Assembly: GCA_963781285.1 (NCBI GenBank)
Contig: CAWAFI010000015.1
Location: forward strand, 1-64,000
Direction: 5' to 3'
DNA length: 64,000 bases
From: CAIWHR01 sp963781285
Lineage (GTDB): Bacteria > Pseudomonadota > Gammaproteobacteria > Burkholderiales > Casimicrobiaceae
This document shows positions 7,275-16,777 of this stretch, one piece after another. The notes under the pieces were generated by a model. That model worked only from the letters and a program-made list of their open reading frames with translations, was not told the DNA's origin and did no database searches. How positions within the stretch are numbered: the first letter of the stretch is position 1; each line of letters begins with the position of its first letter. A program made the translations under genes and the position numbers.

Positions 7275-8359
7275 AGCTGGCGCCAAACACGGCGAATCGG
7301 CGCTATGCGAGCCGACTCAAGGCGGAAATCGAGAGCCGCATCGCGCGCGCCGAGTTCAACTACGCCGAGTTCTTTCCCGATTCGCCGCGAGCGCGGACCC
7401 TGTCGCGCCGCGCCGGCGACGCGATAATGGTGCGCGAGGTGTTACGCCGGTACATCGACACCGCCGAGCGCTCTCTACAGCGTTCCACGTGGCTCGATTA
7501 CAAGCGAAGCGTCGATTCGAAGCTGATCCCGGCATTTGGCGATCTGCATCTGACGGAGCTCACGCGCGCCAAGCTGCGCGAATGGGCATCTGGTCTCGAC
7601 GTCACTCCAAAGCGCCTTGCAAACATTCTGCTGCCGCTGCGAGCGGTGCTCAAGGACGCTGCTGCCGACGAGATCATCGACCGCAACGTGCTGCACGGTT
7701 GGAAGCCCGAAATCAAGGCCAAGCTGCGCGACGAGACCGCGATCGATCCGTTCACGCCCGATGAGATCCGGCTGATCTGCGCCGCGTGCGACGGCCAGGT
7801 ACGGAACCTCGTGCAGTTCGGGTTTTGGACCGGTGTGCGCACGAGCGAGCTATTCGCGCTGCGCTGGTCGGATGTCGACTGGCGGCATGGATCGGTGCGC
7901 GTGCAGCGAGCGCGCGTGCGCGGTGAAATCAAGACCACCAAGACCGCGGCTGGCGTGCGCGATGTCAAGCTGTTGCCGCCGGCGCTCGAGGCGCTACAGG
8001 CGCAACGAACGCATACTGAATTGCTTGGCGGCGAGATTTTCCACGACACCAGAACCAATGCGCCATGGCTGGGCGATCAAGCGCTCAGATTGGGACCATG
8101 GCGTCGTGCGTTACGCGCTGCTGGGGTGCGCTACCGCTATCCGTATCAGATGCGGCACACGTACGCGAGCATGATGCTGTCGGCGGGTGAGAATCCGGCA
8201 TGGATCGCTCGACAAATGGGCCACGCCGACTGGGGAATGATCCGCCGCACGTACGCGCGATGGATGCCTGATGTGGAGCCGAACGCCGGAGAAAAAGCTT
8301 CGTCCTGGTGGGCCAAAAATACTGCTCAAAATTTAAGCAAACCTGTGACCAAAAAGTGA
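7172..8359 (+). CDS. Tyrosine recombinase (integrase) of the tRNA-Ser island
   Basis: The 395-residue protein has an N-terminal arm-binding domain (VRVRTAQSIEIDFYYRGVRC, DUF3596-like), a core-binding SAM-like domain (about residues 90-175), and a catalytic domain. Catalytic residues: Arg in TGVRTSELFALRW, Arg in PYQMRHTYAS, His in MGHADWGM and the Tyr nucleophile in RRTYARWMPD. The start at 7172 (MGRGKLATPG) fits the family better than the in-frame ATG at 7118, which lies inside the excisionase-like gene. The gene points at the tRNA-Ser 3' end 86 bp away, the usual arrangement for an element integrated there. Apparently intact. Confidence 0.9.
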   Translation: MGRGKLATPGVRVRTAQSIEIDFYYRGVRCRERLKLAPNTANRRYASRLKAEIESRIARAEFNYAEFFPDSPRARTLSRRAGDAIMVREVLRRYIDTAERSLQRSTWLDYKRSVDSKLIPAFGDLHLTELTRAKLREWASGLDVTPKRLANILLPLRAVLKDAAADEIIDRNVLHGWKPEIKAKLRDETAIDPFTPDEIRLICAACDGQVRNLVQFGFWTGVRTSELFALRWSDVDWRHGSVRVQRARVRGEIKTTKTAAGVRDVKLLPPALEALQAQRTHTELLGGEIFHDTRTNAPWLGDQALRLGPWRRALRAAGVRYRYPYQMRHTYASMMLSAGENPAWIARQMGHADWGMIRRTYARWMPDVEPNAGEKASSWWAKNTAQNLSKPVTKK

Positions 8360-8405
8360 CCAAGCGATGCCCAAACAGGCCCAAAAGTGACCAAAATATG
8401 GTCAC
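8345..8405. repeat. Three GTGACCA repeats and a hairpin beside the att side
   Basis: GTGACCA occurs at 8345, 8356 and 8387, and its complement TGGTCAC at 8399-8405 makes a 7-bp stem with the third copy. The cluster spans the integrase stop and sits 40-100 bp from the tRNA 3' end. Short directly repeated motifs here are plausible integrase arm sites; that role is inference. Confidence 0.5.
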
Positions 8406-8445
8406 AACTAAATTTTAAGTTATTGATTTATAACGATATACTGGC

Positions 8446-8532
8446 GGAGAGGGCGGGATTCGAACCCGCGTTAGGGTATTACCCTAAACACGCTTTCCAG
8501 GCGTGCGACTTAAACCGCTCATCCACCTCTCC
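8446..8532 (-). tRNA. tRNA-Ser (anticodon GGA)
   Basis: Read on the minus strand the 87-nt gene begins GGAGAGGTGGATGAGCGGTT and ends CCCGCCCTCTCC. The acceptor stem pairs GGAGAGG with CCTCTCC. The anticodon loop is CTGGAAA (anticodon GGA), and a long variable arm (TTTAGGGTAATACCCTAA) is typical of serine tRNAs. The T loop GGTTCGAATCC is intact. CCA is not encoded. Its 3' end faces the integrase, so it is the likely attachment gene of the island and remains functional. Confidence 0.95.
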
Positions 8533-8997
8533 GGGGCGTGCATTTTACTTGATCCGGAGCGGGCCCCGACCCAGGTTCGCCCGACTGCGGGACCGCGCGG
8601 GCAAGCCAGCTCGCGAGCCACGTGACCTATCCCGTGGAAACAGGTGATGCGCTCGATCTTTCGAGCAAATTCCCGCATCGCGGCATTCCGGCTCCCAGGC
8701 GAGCCGGTTCGGCACCAAAGATGCGCGCGATAGGCGTTGTCACCAATCCATTCGACCGGTCGGACCGACGGGTCGCGCCGGGCCGTTCATGTCGCACTGC
8801 AGCGCAGCGTTGGCCCGGGATCGCGCGCAGAAACAATCCCCAAGCCCCTGGGCCGAGTCGCCTCCTTGACCCTGGCGTCATCAATTATTCGCTTTACTGC
8901 CCAATCCGTTTCGGGTGGAATGGCGATCGCGCCTGAGCCGGGTGATATACGGACCGGCTGGGAAGAGGTTGACACCACTGCCATAGGAGCTTTCGCA
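8533..8997. other. Intergenic region between tRNA-Ser and the transporter
   Basis: I see no supported gene here. Frames that run through it are open only because the region is G+C-rich. A ribosome site (TAGGAG) lies just before the transporter start at 8998. I could not identify a convincing promoter. Confidence 0.6.
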
Positions 8998-10035
8998 ATG
9001 TTCAAACTTACACTCCGTAGCTTGATGATGGGTGCAGCGGCCATCGCCGTGTCGGTGTTGATCGCCGGCCCGGCGATCGCGCAGAAAACCAAGATCACCG
9101 TCTACTCCGCGCTGGAAAACGACCAGCTCGGACCCTACAAGCAGGCGTTCGAGACCGCGAATCCAGACGTGGAGATCGCCTGGGTACGCGACTCGACGGG
9201 CGTGATCACCGCGCGCATCCTGGCCGAAAAGGACAATCCGCGCGCCGACGTCATCTGGGGCCTGGGGGCGTCCAGCATCGCGCTGTTCGACTCGATGGGC
9301 CTGCTCGAGCCCTACACGCCAAAGGGCGCGGATCAGGTGAAGCCGACGTTCCGCAGCAGCAAGAATCCGATGACGTGGACCGGACTCGACGCGTGGCTCG
9401 CGGTCATGTGCTACAACACGGTCGAAGGCGGCAAGAAGAACCTGCCCAAGCCGGCGGCGTGGGCCGATCTCACCAATCCCGTCTACAAGGATTCGATCGT
9501 GATGCCCAACCCGGCTTCGTCGGGAACGGGTTACCAGGCGGTCTACGCGTGGATCCAGATCATGGGCGAAAAGGCGGCGTGGGAATTCATGGACAAGCTG
9601 CACCAGAACATCGCCGTATACACGCACTCCGGTTCGGCCCCCTGCGTTCAGGCTGCCAAGGGCGAGCGCGTGATCGGCATCGGCTTCGACATGCGGGGCG
9701 CGAAGGAAAAGACCGGTGGTGCCCCGATCGACATCATCCTGGCCAAGGAAGGCGCGCCGTGGGACATGGAAGCCACGGCGATCTTGAAAGGGACCAAGAA
9801 TCTGGCGACGGCGCAGAAGCTCGCCGATTTTGCTGTCACCAAGGGGGCCTACGAGCTGTACGGCAAGTATTACGCGATCGTTGGCTATCCGGGCCTCAAT
9901 CCGGCGCCGCCGAACTACCCTCCCAGCGCCGACGCGGCGATGGTCAAGATCGACCTCGCTCAGATGGGCCAGGAGCGCGCGAAGATACTGGCTGAATGGA
10001 CCAAACGCTACGACGCCAAGTCGGCGCCGAAATAG
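8998..10035 (+). CDS. ABC transporter periplasmic binding protein, PhnS2-like
   Basis: The 345-residue protein has a signal peptide (hydrophobic core about residues 8-22, cleavage near AIAQ) and an iron/2-aminoethylphosphonate-type class II binding fold (KITVYSALENDQLGPYKQAF, then RADVIWGLGASSIALFDSMG). It resembles the family annotated as putative 2-aminoethylphosphonate-binding proteins. ATG at 8998 with TAGGAG 9 nt upstream is the right start; the longer frame upstream has no signal. It is followed by an ATPase and a double permease, making a complete importer. The flavoprotein and Rieske oxygenase downstream suggest a methylated amine ligand as an alternative to an aminophosphonate. Confidence 0.85.
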   Translation: MFKLTLRSLMMGAAAIAVSVLIAGPAIAQKTKITVYSALENDQLGPYKQAFETANPDVEIAWVRDSTGVITARILAEKDNPRADVIWGLGASSIALFDSMGLLEPYTPKGADQVKPTFRSSKNPMTWTGLDAWLAVMCYNTVEGGKKNLPKPAAWADLTNPVYKDSIVMPNPASSGTGYQAVYAWIQIMGEKAAWEFMDKLHQNIAVYTHSGSAPCVQAAKGERVIGIGFDMRGAKEKTGGAPIDIILAKEGAPWDMEATAILKGTKNLATAQKLADFAVTKGAYELYGKYYAIVGYPGLNPAPPNYPPSADAAMVKIDLAQMGQERAKILAEWTKRYDAKSAPK

Positions 10036-10117
10036 CGCCCCGACGGAATCTGATCCGTAGACACGATGCGACCCTCGCCTTCGCCGGCGGCGACGGGCGC
10101 GGGCCGCATTCGTCGCC

Positions 10118-11227
10118 ATGCCTGAAGCGAGCGACAAGTCGGACAGCGCTCCGTATCTGCGGATCGAGCGACTGACGAAGCAGTTCGGTGCGTTCGCCGC
10201 CTTGAAGGACATTTCCCTGGAGATCTTTCCCGGGGAATTCGTCTGCTTCCTGGGCCCCTCCGGCTGCGGCAAGACGACGTTGCTGCGGGCCATCGCCGGC
10301 CTCGACATCCAGACGTCGGGCCGCATTTTCCAGGCCGACAAGGAGATCTCCGCACTGCCGGCGTCGCGCCGCGACTTTGGCATCGTCTTCCAGTCCTACG
10401 CGCTGTTCCCCAACCTCACGGTGGCCGCCAACGTGGGATATGGACTCGTCAGTCATGGAATGCCCAAGGTCGAGATTGCGACCCGCGTCGTCGATCTGCT
10501 ACGGCTCGTCGGCTTGCCCGATTCCGGGCGCAAGTACCCGGCCCAGCTCTCCGGCGGCCAGCAGCAACGGGTAGCGGTGGCGCGCGCGCTGGCGCTCTCG
10601 CCGGGCTTACTGCTGCTCGACGAGCCGTTGAGCGCGCTCGATGCCCGCGTGCGCGCGTATCTGCGGGTCGAGATCCGCCGCTTGCATCAGCGCCTGGGCG
10701 TCACCACGATCATGGTCACGCACGACCAGGAAGAGGCGCTGACGATGGCCGACCGCATCGTCGTGATGAACCAGGGCGTGATCGAGCAGGTCGGCACACC
10801 GACCGAGGTGTACCGCAAGCCGGCGAGTGCCTTTGTCGCCGATTTCGTCGGCACCACCAACTTCCTGCCTGCCGTGGTCGTCGGTCCGGGACATGTTCGC
10901 TTCGGCAAAATCGACCTCGCCTGCGAGCTCGATGTGCGTCCGGGGGCGGGCCACGACGTCACGCTGGCGATTCGGCCCGAGGACGTCGTCGTGCGCAACG
11001 TCGTCCCCTCGACGCCCAACACGTTCACGGCGCACGTCGCCGAAATCGAGTTTCTGGGCTCGTTCTGCCGCGTGGGCCTGGCGATCGACGGCGCGGATCC
11101 AACGCTGGTGGCCGACTTCTCGATCAACGTCGTGCGCGATCTCGCGATCGCCGAGGGCAAGCAGATGCTGGTCGCGCTGCCGCCGGAACGGCTCCGCGTG
11201 TTTCCGCGGGCACCGCAGAAACCGTGA
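10118..11227 (+). CDS. ABC transporter ATP-binding protein, PhnT2-like
   Basis: A 369-residue importer ATPase. Walker A is GPSGCGKTT (about residues 47-55), the Q-loop is FQSYALFPN, the signature is LSGGQQQR, Walker B is LLLLDEPLSALD and the switch His is in MVTHDQEEAL. A TOBE-type regulatory domain follows (about residues 245-360). It belongs to the Fe3+/spermidine/putrescine/aminoethylphosphonate group. Its stop overlaps the permease start (GTGA), so the two are translationally coupled. Confidence 0.9.
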   Translation: MPEASDKSDSAPYLRIERLTKQFGAFAALKDISLEIFPGEFVCFLGPSGCGKTTLLRAIAGLDIQTSGRIFQADKEISALPASRRDFGIVFQSYALFPNLTVAANVGYGLVSHGMPKVEIATRVVDLLRLVGLPDSGRKYPAQLSGGQQQRVAVARALALSPGLLLLDEPLSALDARVRAYLRVEIRRLHQRLGVTTIMVTHDQEEALTMADRIVVMNQGVIEQVGTPTEVYRKPASAFVADFVGTTNFLPAVVVGPGHVRFGKIDLACELDVRPGAGHDVTLAIRPEDVVVRNVVPSTPNTFTAHVAEIEFLGSFCRVGLAIDGADPTLVADFSINVVRDLAIAEGKQMLVALPPERLRVFPRAPQKP

Positions 11228-12933
11228 CGAGCGCAGCCGCACCGTCTGTCGCATCCATTCCGCGCGCCCGCCGCAGGCTCGATCGCGACGATTTGCTGAT
11301 GCGGCTCGGGATCTGCCTCCTGATCGGGTGGATGCTGATCACGCTCGTGCTGCCGCTGTGGTCGCTCCTGTCCAAGAGCTTCGAGGATCAGCAGGGCCGG
11401 TTCGTCGGCCTCGCCAACTACGTCCACTATTTTTCCACGCCGGCGCTCTTCGCGTCGGTCTGGAACAGCCTGTTCATCGCACTCACGTCGACAGCGATCG
11501 TGTTGCCGCTGGCGTTCGTCTATGCCTATGCGCTGCAGCGGAGCTGCATGCGCTGGAAGGGCCTGTTCCAGGCGCTGGCGCTGATTCCGATCCTGGCGCC
11601 TTCGCTGCTGCCGGCGATTTCGCTCATCTACCTGTTCGGCAACCAGGGTTTTCTCAAGGAGCTGATGTTCGGCGCCTCGATCTACGGCCCCATCGGCATC
11701 GTGATCTCGCAGGTCTTCTACTGCTTCCCGCATGCGCTGATGATCCTGATGGCCTCGCTGGCGATGGCCGATGCGCGGCTCTACGAGGCGGCCGACGCTC
11801 TGGGTGCCTCCAAGACGCGCGTGTTCTTCACGGTCACCCTGCCCGGAGCCAAATACGGCGTGATCAGCGCAGGTTTCGTCATCTTCACGCTCGTCATCAC
11901 CGATTTCGGCATCGCCAAGGTCATCGGTGGGCGTTTCAACGTGCTCGCGACCGATATCTTCAAGCAGGTGATCGGGCAGCAGAATTTCGAGATGGGCGCG
12001 GTGGTCGGCTTCGTCCTGCTGATCCCGGCGGTGGTGGCCTTCGCCGCCGACCGCATCGTCCAGCGGCGGCAGGTGGCGCTGCTGACGGCGCGCGCCGTAG
12101 CGCTCGAACCCAAGCGGGAGCCGCGTCGGGACTGGGGGCTGTTCGCATTCTGTGCCGTCGTCGGCGGCCTGATCTTCGCGCTGCTGGCGATGGCCGCCTG
12201 GGCGTCGTTCGTCACACGCTGGCCGTACAACCTCGCGCTCACGCTCAAGAACTACGCGTTTGGCGATTTCGACAGCAATGGTTGGGCCGCGTACTGGAAC
12301 TCGGTGATCCTGGCCACGTGGACGGCGGTGATCGGCACGGCGATCGTCTTCGTCGGCGCGTATCTGATGGAAAAAACGCGCGGATTCACCTGGGGGCGCA
12401 GCGCGGCCCAGCTCATGGCTATGCTGCCGATGGCGGTACCCGGGCTGGTGCTGGGTCTCGCCTACATCTTCTTCTTCAACGCGCGCGGCAATCCGCTCGG
12501 CTTCATCTACGCGACGATGATCATCCTGGTGGTCAATTCCATCACGCATTTCTACACGGTCTGCCACCTCACCGCCACCACGTCGCTGAAGCAGCTCGAC
12601 AGCGAATTCGAAGCGGTGTCCGCGTCGCTCAAAGTCTCGTTGTTGCGCACGATGACGAGGGTGACCGTGCCGATCTGCCTGCCGGCGGTGCTCGACATCA
12701 GCATCTATCTCTTCGTCAATGCGATGACCACGGTGTCGGCGGTGATCTTCCTCTATTCGACCGACACCAAGCTGGCTGCGGTCACGATCATCAACATGGA
12801 CGAGTCCGGCTTCACCGCCGCGGCCGCGGCGATGGCGATGACCATCGTGGCGACTTCCGCCGCCGTGAAGATCGCCCATGTCCTGCTGACGCGCCGGTTC
12901 GATCGCACGACCCAGGCCTGGCGCCGGCGCTGA
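11224..12933 (+). CDS. ABC transporter permease with two fused domains, PhnU2/PhnV-like
   Basis: The 569-residue protein starts at a GTG overlapping the ATPase stop. It contains two binding-protein-dependent permease domains in tandem, about 12 membrane helices in total, with ATPase-contact (EAA) loops in EAADALGASKTRVFFTVTLP and again near residues 460-480. Fused permeases of this length are the norm for the putative 2-aminoethylphosphonate/iron branch. It completes the importer with the two genes upstream. Confidence 0.9.
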   Translation: MTSAAAPSVASIPRARRRLDRDDLLMRLGICLLIGWMLITLVLPLWSLLSKSFEDQQGRFVGLANYVHYFSTPALFASVWNSLFIALTSTAIVLPLAFVYAYALQRSCMRWKGLFQALALIPILAPSLLPAISLIYLFGNQGFLKELMFGASIYGPIGIVISQVFYCFPHALMILMASLAMADARLYEAADALGASKTRVFFTVTLPGAKYGVISAGFVIFTLVITDFGIAKVIGGRFNVLATDIFKQVIGQQNFEMGAVVGFVLLIPAVVAFAADRIVQRRQVALLTARAVALEPKREPRRDWGLFAFCAVVGGLIFALLAMAAWASFVTRWPYNLALTLKNYAFGDFDSNGWAAYWNSVILATWTAVIGTAIVFVGAYLMEKTRGFTWGRSAAQLMAMLPMAVPGLVLGLAYIFFFNARGNPLGFIYATMIILVVNSITHFYTVCHLTATTSLKQLDSEFEAVSASLKVSLLRTMTRVTVPICLPAVLDISIYLFVNAMTTVSAVIFLYSTDTKLAAVTIINMDESGFTAAAAAMAMTIVATSAAVKIAHVLLTRRFDRTTQAWRRR

Positions 12934-13049
12934 GTATTGCCCGGCGTTACCGTCGCCCGCTGACGCCCGTGTGCTAGATTCGACCCGAACGACAAACGAC
13001 CGCGCGTCGGCGCAATGCCGCGACTGCCGCATCGGGGAGAGACTTCCGA

Positions 13050-15464
13050 ATGCCCGTGCCCACGAAGAGCCGCGTCGTCATCATCGGCGGCGGCGTGATC
13101 GGCTGCAGCGTCGCCTACCATCTCGCGAAGCGGGGCGTGCGCGACGTCGTGCTGCTGGAGCGCCTGCAGCTCACGCACGGCGCGACGTGGCATGCGGCGG
13201 GGCTCGTCGGGCAGTTGCGCAGCAGCAGCAACCTGACGCGGATCATGCGCTACGGCGCCGAGCTGTACGGCAAACTCGAGGCGGAGACCGGCCAGGCGAC
13301 CGGATGGCACAAGGTCGGCAGCCTTCGCCTCGCGTCGTCGGCCGCACGCTGGCAGGAACTCAAGCGCTCGGCGACGATGGCCAAGGGCTTCGGCTTCCAC
13401 GTCGATCTCGTGTCGGCGCGCGAGGCTCGGGAACTGTTTCCGCTGCTGGAGCCGACCGGCGTGGTCGGCGCCGCCTGGATCGAGGGCGACGGCTACGTCG
13501 ACCCGACGAGCCTTACCAATGCCTATGCGACGGGCGCGCGCAACGGCGGCGCGAAGCTGCTCCAAGGGGTGCGGGTCACCGCACTCAGAACGCGCGGGCG
13601 ACGGGTGACGGCGGTCGTCACCGATCAGGGCGACATCGAAGCCGAGTGCGTGATCAACGCCGCGGGCATGTGGGGACGGGAAATCGCGGGCATGGCCAGC
13701 ACGCGCGTGCCGGCGTGCGCGGTGGAACACCAGTACTTCGTCACCGACAAGACGCCGCGGATTCCGGCGGGACTGCCGTCACTGCGCGATCCCGACGGCA
13801 ATTTCTACGTCAAGCCGGAACCCGGCGCGCTTGCGGTCGGCGGCTGGGAATCAAACACGCGGCCGTGGGGCGCCGCCGGCATCGCACCCGAATTCGGCCC
13901 CGAGTTGCTGCAACCCGATTTCGACCGTTTTGCGCCGCTCGCCGAAGCCGCCTCGGCGCGCGTTCCGGCCTTGAACGAAATCGGCATCAGGCAGATGATC
14001 AATGGTCCGATCCCGATCACCGCCGACGGTGAACCGGTGATCGGCCTGTCGCCGGAACTCGACAACTTCTACCTGTGCTGCGGCTTCACCTCGGGCATCG
14101 CCGCGTCGGGCGGCGCGGGCTGGGTGATGGCGAACTGGATCGTCGACGGCGATCCCGGCCTCGACCTGTGGCCGTTCGACGTCCGGCGCTTCGGCGCGCC
14201 GCACTCGGTGAAGCAGTTCATGTACGAGCGCGCGATCGAGAGCTATGGCCGCTACTATCACATCGCCTGGCCGAACTACGAAGCCGACGCCGGCCGCGGC
14301 TTGCGCCGGAGTCCGCTCCACGAGACGCTCGCGCGCGCCGGCGCTGTCTATGGCAGCAAGTTCGGCTGGGAGCGCCCGAACTGGTTCGCGCCCCGAGGCA
14401 CGCCAGCCATCGAGACGCCGTCGTTCGACCGCGGACCGGCGTTCGAAGCGATCGGCGCCGAGCACCGCGCCGTGCGCGAGCGCGTCGCGCTGATCGACAT
14501 GAGCTCGTTCTCCAAGTACGAGGTCCGTGGCCCCGGCGCACTCGCGCTGTTGCAGAAGGCCGCCGTCAACGATCTCGACCGGCCGGTCGGCACGATCGTG
14601 TACACGCAGCTTTGCAGCGAGCGCGGCGGCATCGAGGCCGACGTGACGATCACGCGGCTCGGCGAGGACCGCTTCTATTTCGTAACCGGCAGCGCGCTGG
14701 GCGTGCGCGACCGCTCGACGATCGAGCGCCAGATGCCCGCCGACGGCAGCGTCGAAATCGTCGAGCACACGTCGGCGAAGGCGGTGCTGAACGTTTGCGG
14801 ACCGCGCTCGCGCGACGTGCTGGCAGCGCTGACCGACGCTCCGCTCGACAGCGCGAGCTTCCCGTACATGAGCGCGCGCACGCTCGATCTCGCGTACGCG
14901 CCGGTGCTGGCGCTGCGCGTGACCTATCTGGGCGAGTTGGGCTACGAACTGCATGTGCCGGCCGAGTACGCGCTCGATCTCTACGAACGGCTGTGGGTGG
15001 CCGGCGAGCGCTACGGCATCGCCAACGCGGGCTATCGCGCGATCAACAGCCTGCGGCTCGAGAAGCACTATCTCGTCTGGGGTTCGGACATCACGCCGGA
15101 TTACAATCCATACGAGGCGGGGCTCGGCTTCTGCGTTGCGCTCGGCAAAGGCGACTTCCTCGGCCGCGCGGCGCTGGCGGAGGCGAAGGCGCGCGGGCCG
15201 AAACAGAAGCTCGCGTGGTTCACGGCGCCCCCGGAATTGAATCTGTTCGGCGGCGAGATCGTTCTGTCCGGCGAGCGCGTGCTGGGCCGCGTCACCAGCG
15301 GCGGCTACGGCTACACGGTCGGCCGCAACATTCTGTGCGCATACGTTGCTGCCGAGGAACCCGTAGTCGCGGATTACGCGGTCGAGGTGATGGGCGAGCG
15401 CTTCCCCGCCGTCCGCCACACGCGGCCGTTGTACGATCCCGAACGCAAGGCGATTCTCACGTGA
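13050..15464 (+). CDS. FAD-dependent dimethylglycine/sarcosine dehydrogenase-like protein
   Basis: An 804-residue two-part enzyme. Residues about 6-370 form a DAO-type flavin domain with the dinucleotide motif VVIIGGGVIGCSVAYHLAKR and the conserved TWHAAGL segment, whose His is the flavin-attachment residue in dimethylglycine and sarcosine dehydrogenases. An FAO_M linker follows, then GcvT and GcvT-C folate-binding domains (about residues 430-800; ELGYELHVP and NSLRLEKHYLVWGSD are visible). Such enzymes oxidise N-methyl groups and pass formaldehyde to tetrahydrofolate. ATG at 13050 has GGGAGAG upstream. It sits between the importer and the Rieske oxygenase, consistent with the second step of a demethylation pathway. 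Confidence 0.85.
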   Translation: MPVPTKSRVVIIGGGVIGCSVAYHLAKRGVRDVVLLERLQLTHGATWHAAGLVGQLRSSSNLTRIMRYGAELYGKLEAETGQATGWHKVGSLRLASSAARWQELKRSATMAKGFGFHVDLVSAREARELFPLLEPTGVVGAAWIEGDGYVDPTSLTNAYATGARNGGAKLLQGVRVTALRTRGRRVTAVVTDQGDIEAECVINAAGMWGREIAGMASTRVPACAVEHQYFVTDKTPRIPAGLPSLRDPDGNFYVKPEPGALAVGGWESNTRPWGAAGIAPEFGPELLQPDFDRFAPLAEAASARVPALNEIGIRQMINGPIPITADGEPVIGLSPELDNFYLCCGFTSGIAASGGAGWVMANWIVDGDPGLDLWPFDVRRFGAPHSVKQFMYERAIESYGRYYHIAWPNYEADAGRGLRRSPLHETLARAGAVYGSKFGWERPNWFAPRGTPAIETPSFDRGPAFEAIGAEHRAVRERVALIDMSSFSKYEVRGPGALALLQKAAVNDLDRPVGTIVYTQLCSERGGIEADVTITRLGEDRFYFVTGSALGVRDRSTIERQMPADGSVEIVEHTSAKAVLNVCGPRSRDVLAALTDAPLDSASFPYMSARTLDLAYAPVLALRVTYLGELGYELHVPAEYALDLYERLWVAGERYGIANAGYRAINSLRLEKHYLVWGSDITPDYNPYEAGLGFCVALGKGDFLGRAALAEAKARGPKQKLAWFTAPPELNLFGGEIVLSGERVLGRVTSGGYGYTVGRNILCAYVAAEEPVVADYAVEVMGERFPAVRHTRPLYDPERKAILT

Positions 15465-15483
15465 TCGCCACGAGGAGAAGACG

Positions 15484-16768
15484 ATGTCGCCACTGACTCC
15501 GGAGCTCGAGGCGTTGCTCGCCACGCGGCGCGACGGCCACGGCATGCCGCGTGCGTTCTATCACACCGACGCGCTGTATGCCGCGGAGCTGGAGCGGATC
15601 TGGTGCAGCGGCTGGCTCTTTGCCGGCTTTGCGTTCGAGATTCCGAAGGCCGGCGATTTCCTCACTTTCACGGTCGACGGGTCGTCAGCACTCGTAATCC
15701 GCGGCGACGACGGCGCGGTACGCGCGTTCCACAATGTCTGCCGCCATCGCGGCACGCAGATCTGCCGCACGGATTCCGGCCACGTCCGTGCCCTCGTCTG
15801 CCCGTATCACAGCTGGACGTATTCACGGCAGGGCGAGCTCGTGGCCTGCCATGGCATGCACGACGGGGTTGACAAATCGCAACTGGGCCTGAAGCCACTG
15901 CACGCCGAGGTGGTCGCCGGCCTCATCTACGTTTCGCTGGCGGCGACGGCGCCGGCATTCGACGGCCTGCGCGAGCGCTTCGAAGCGGCCGCGAAGCCGC
16001 AGGGGTTCGACCGCGCGCGAATCGCGCGCGTGATCGACTACGAGGTCGAATCGAACTGGAAACTGGTCTGGGAGAACAATCGCGAGTGCTTTCACTGCCC
16101 GCCCCGCCATCCGCAATACGTGAAAGCCAACTTCGACATCTACGAGGAAGAATACGCGTCCGACGCGATGCGCGCAGAAGATGGCCGCGGCGGTGGCGCG
16201 CACGCAGTCGAAATGGACCGCGCAAGGGATCGCGATCACGCACGCGAAAGGCGGCCTGGCGCCGTTTCCCGATCCCGATCGCGACACCTGGTGGGCCGCC
16301 GATCGCACGGTGCTGGTCGAGGGCTTCGACACCGAGTCGATGGATGGCCGGCGCGTCGCCCCGCTGATGGGCGACTACACCGACGCCGACGTCGGCGTGC
16401 TGCGGATGCGCAGCATGCCGAATTTCTGGGTCCATGGCAGCTGCGATCACGCGGTCGCCGCGCGCCTGCTGCCCGCGGGGCCGCGCCGGACGAGGGTCCG
16501 CGGCTACTGGCTCGTGCATGCGGACGCGCGCGAGGGCACCGACTACCAGCAGGACCGCCTGCTCCCGTTCTGGAACCTCACCAACGAGCAGGATTGGGAC
16601 ATCTGCAAGTGGCAGCAGAAGGGTGTGGATTCGATCGGCTACGAGCCCGGTCCTCTGTCGCAGCGCAAGGAGTACAACGTCGACGCGTTCATTCGCTGGT
16701 ATCTGAAGGAGATGCAGGGGAACGGCACCACGGGCAGCGCGGCCCGGCCGTTGACGCGCGTCGCCTGA
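15484..16768 (+). pseudogene. Rieske oxygenase alpha subunit, GbcA-like, with one frameshift
   Basis: The gene begins 19 nt after the flavoprotein with a GAGGAGAAG ribosome site. The Rieske cluster ligands are intact (CRHRGTQIC and CPYHSW), as is the mononuclear-iron region (WENNRECFHCPPRHPQY). After DAMRA, at about 16175, the frame shifts by +1 and continues as QKMAAAVARTQSKW through to a typical GbcA-family end (SIGYEPGPLSQRKEYNVDAF). Without the shift the protein would be about 428 residues, the family's normal length. GbcA-type enzymes demethylate glycine betaine or similar quaternary amines. No reductase gene is adjacent. The break may be real inactivation or a single sequencing error. 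Confidence 0.8.
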
Positions 16769-16777
16769 CCCCGGCGC

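Noticed and set aside
1..8000. A second copy of the tRNA-Ser 3' end as left attachment site
   Set aside because: I found no match by eye to the last 20 bases of the tRNA in the window; the left end may lie outside.
8881..10383. A 500-codon minus-strand frame opposite the PhnS2-like gene
   Set aside because: Shadow of a high-G+C gene; the plus strand has the signal peptide, ribosome site and family match.
10687..13032. A 781-codon minus-strand frame opposite the transporter genes
   Set aside because: Low-complexity charged sequence with no domain; antisense to three clear ABC transporter genes.
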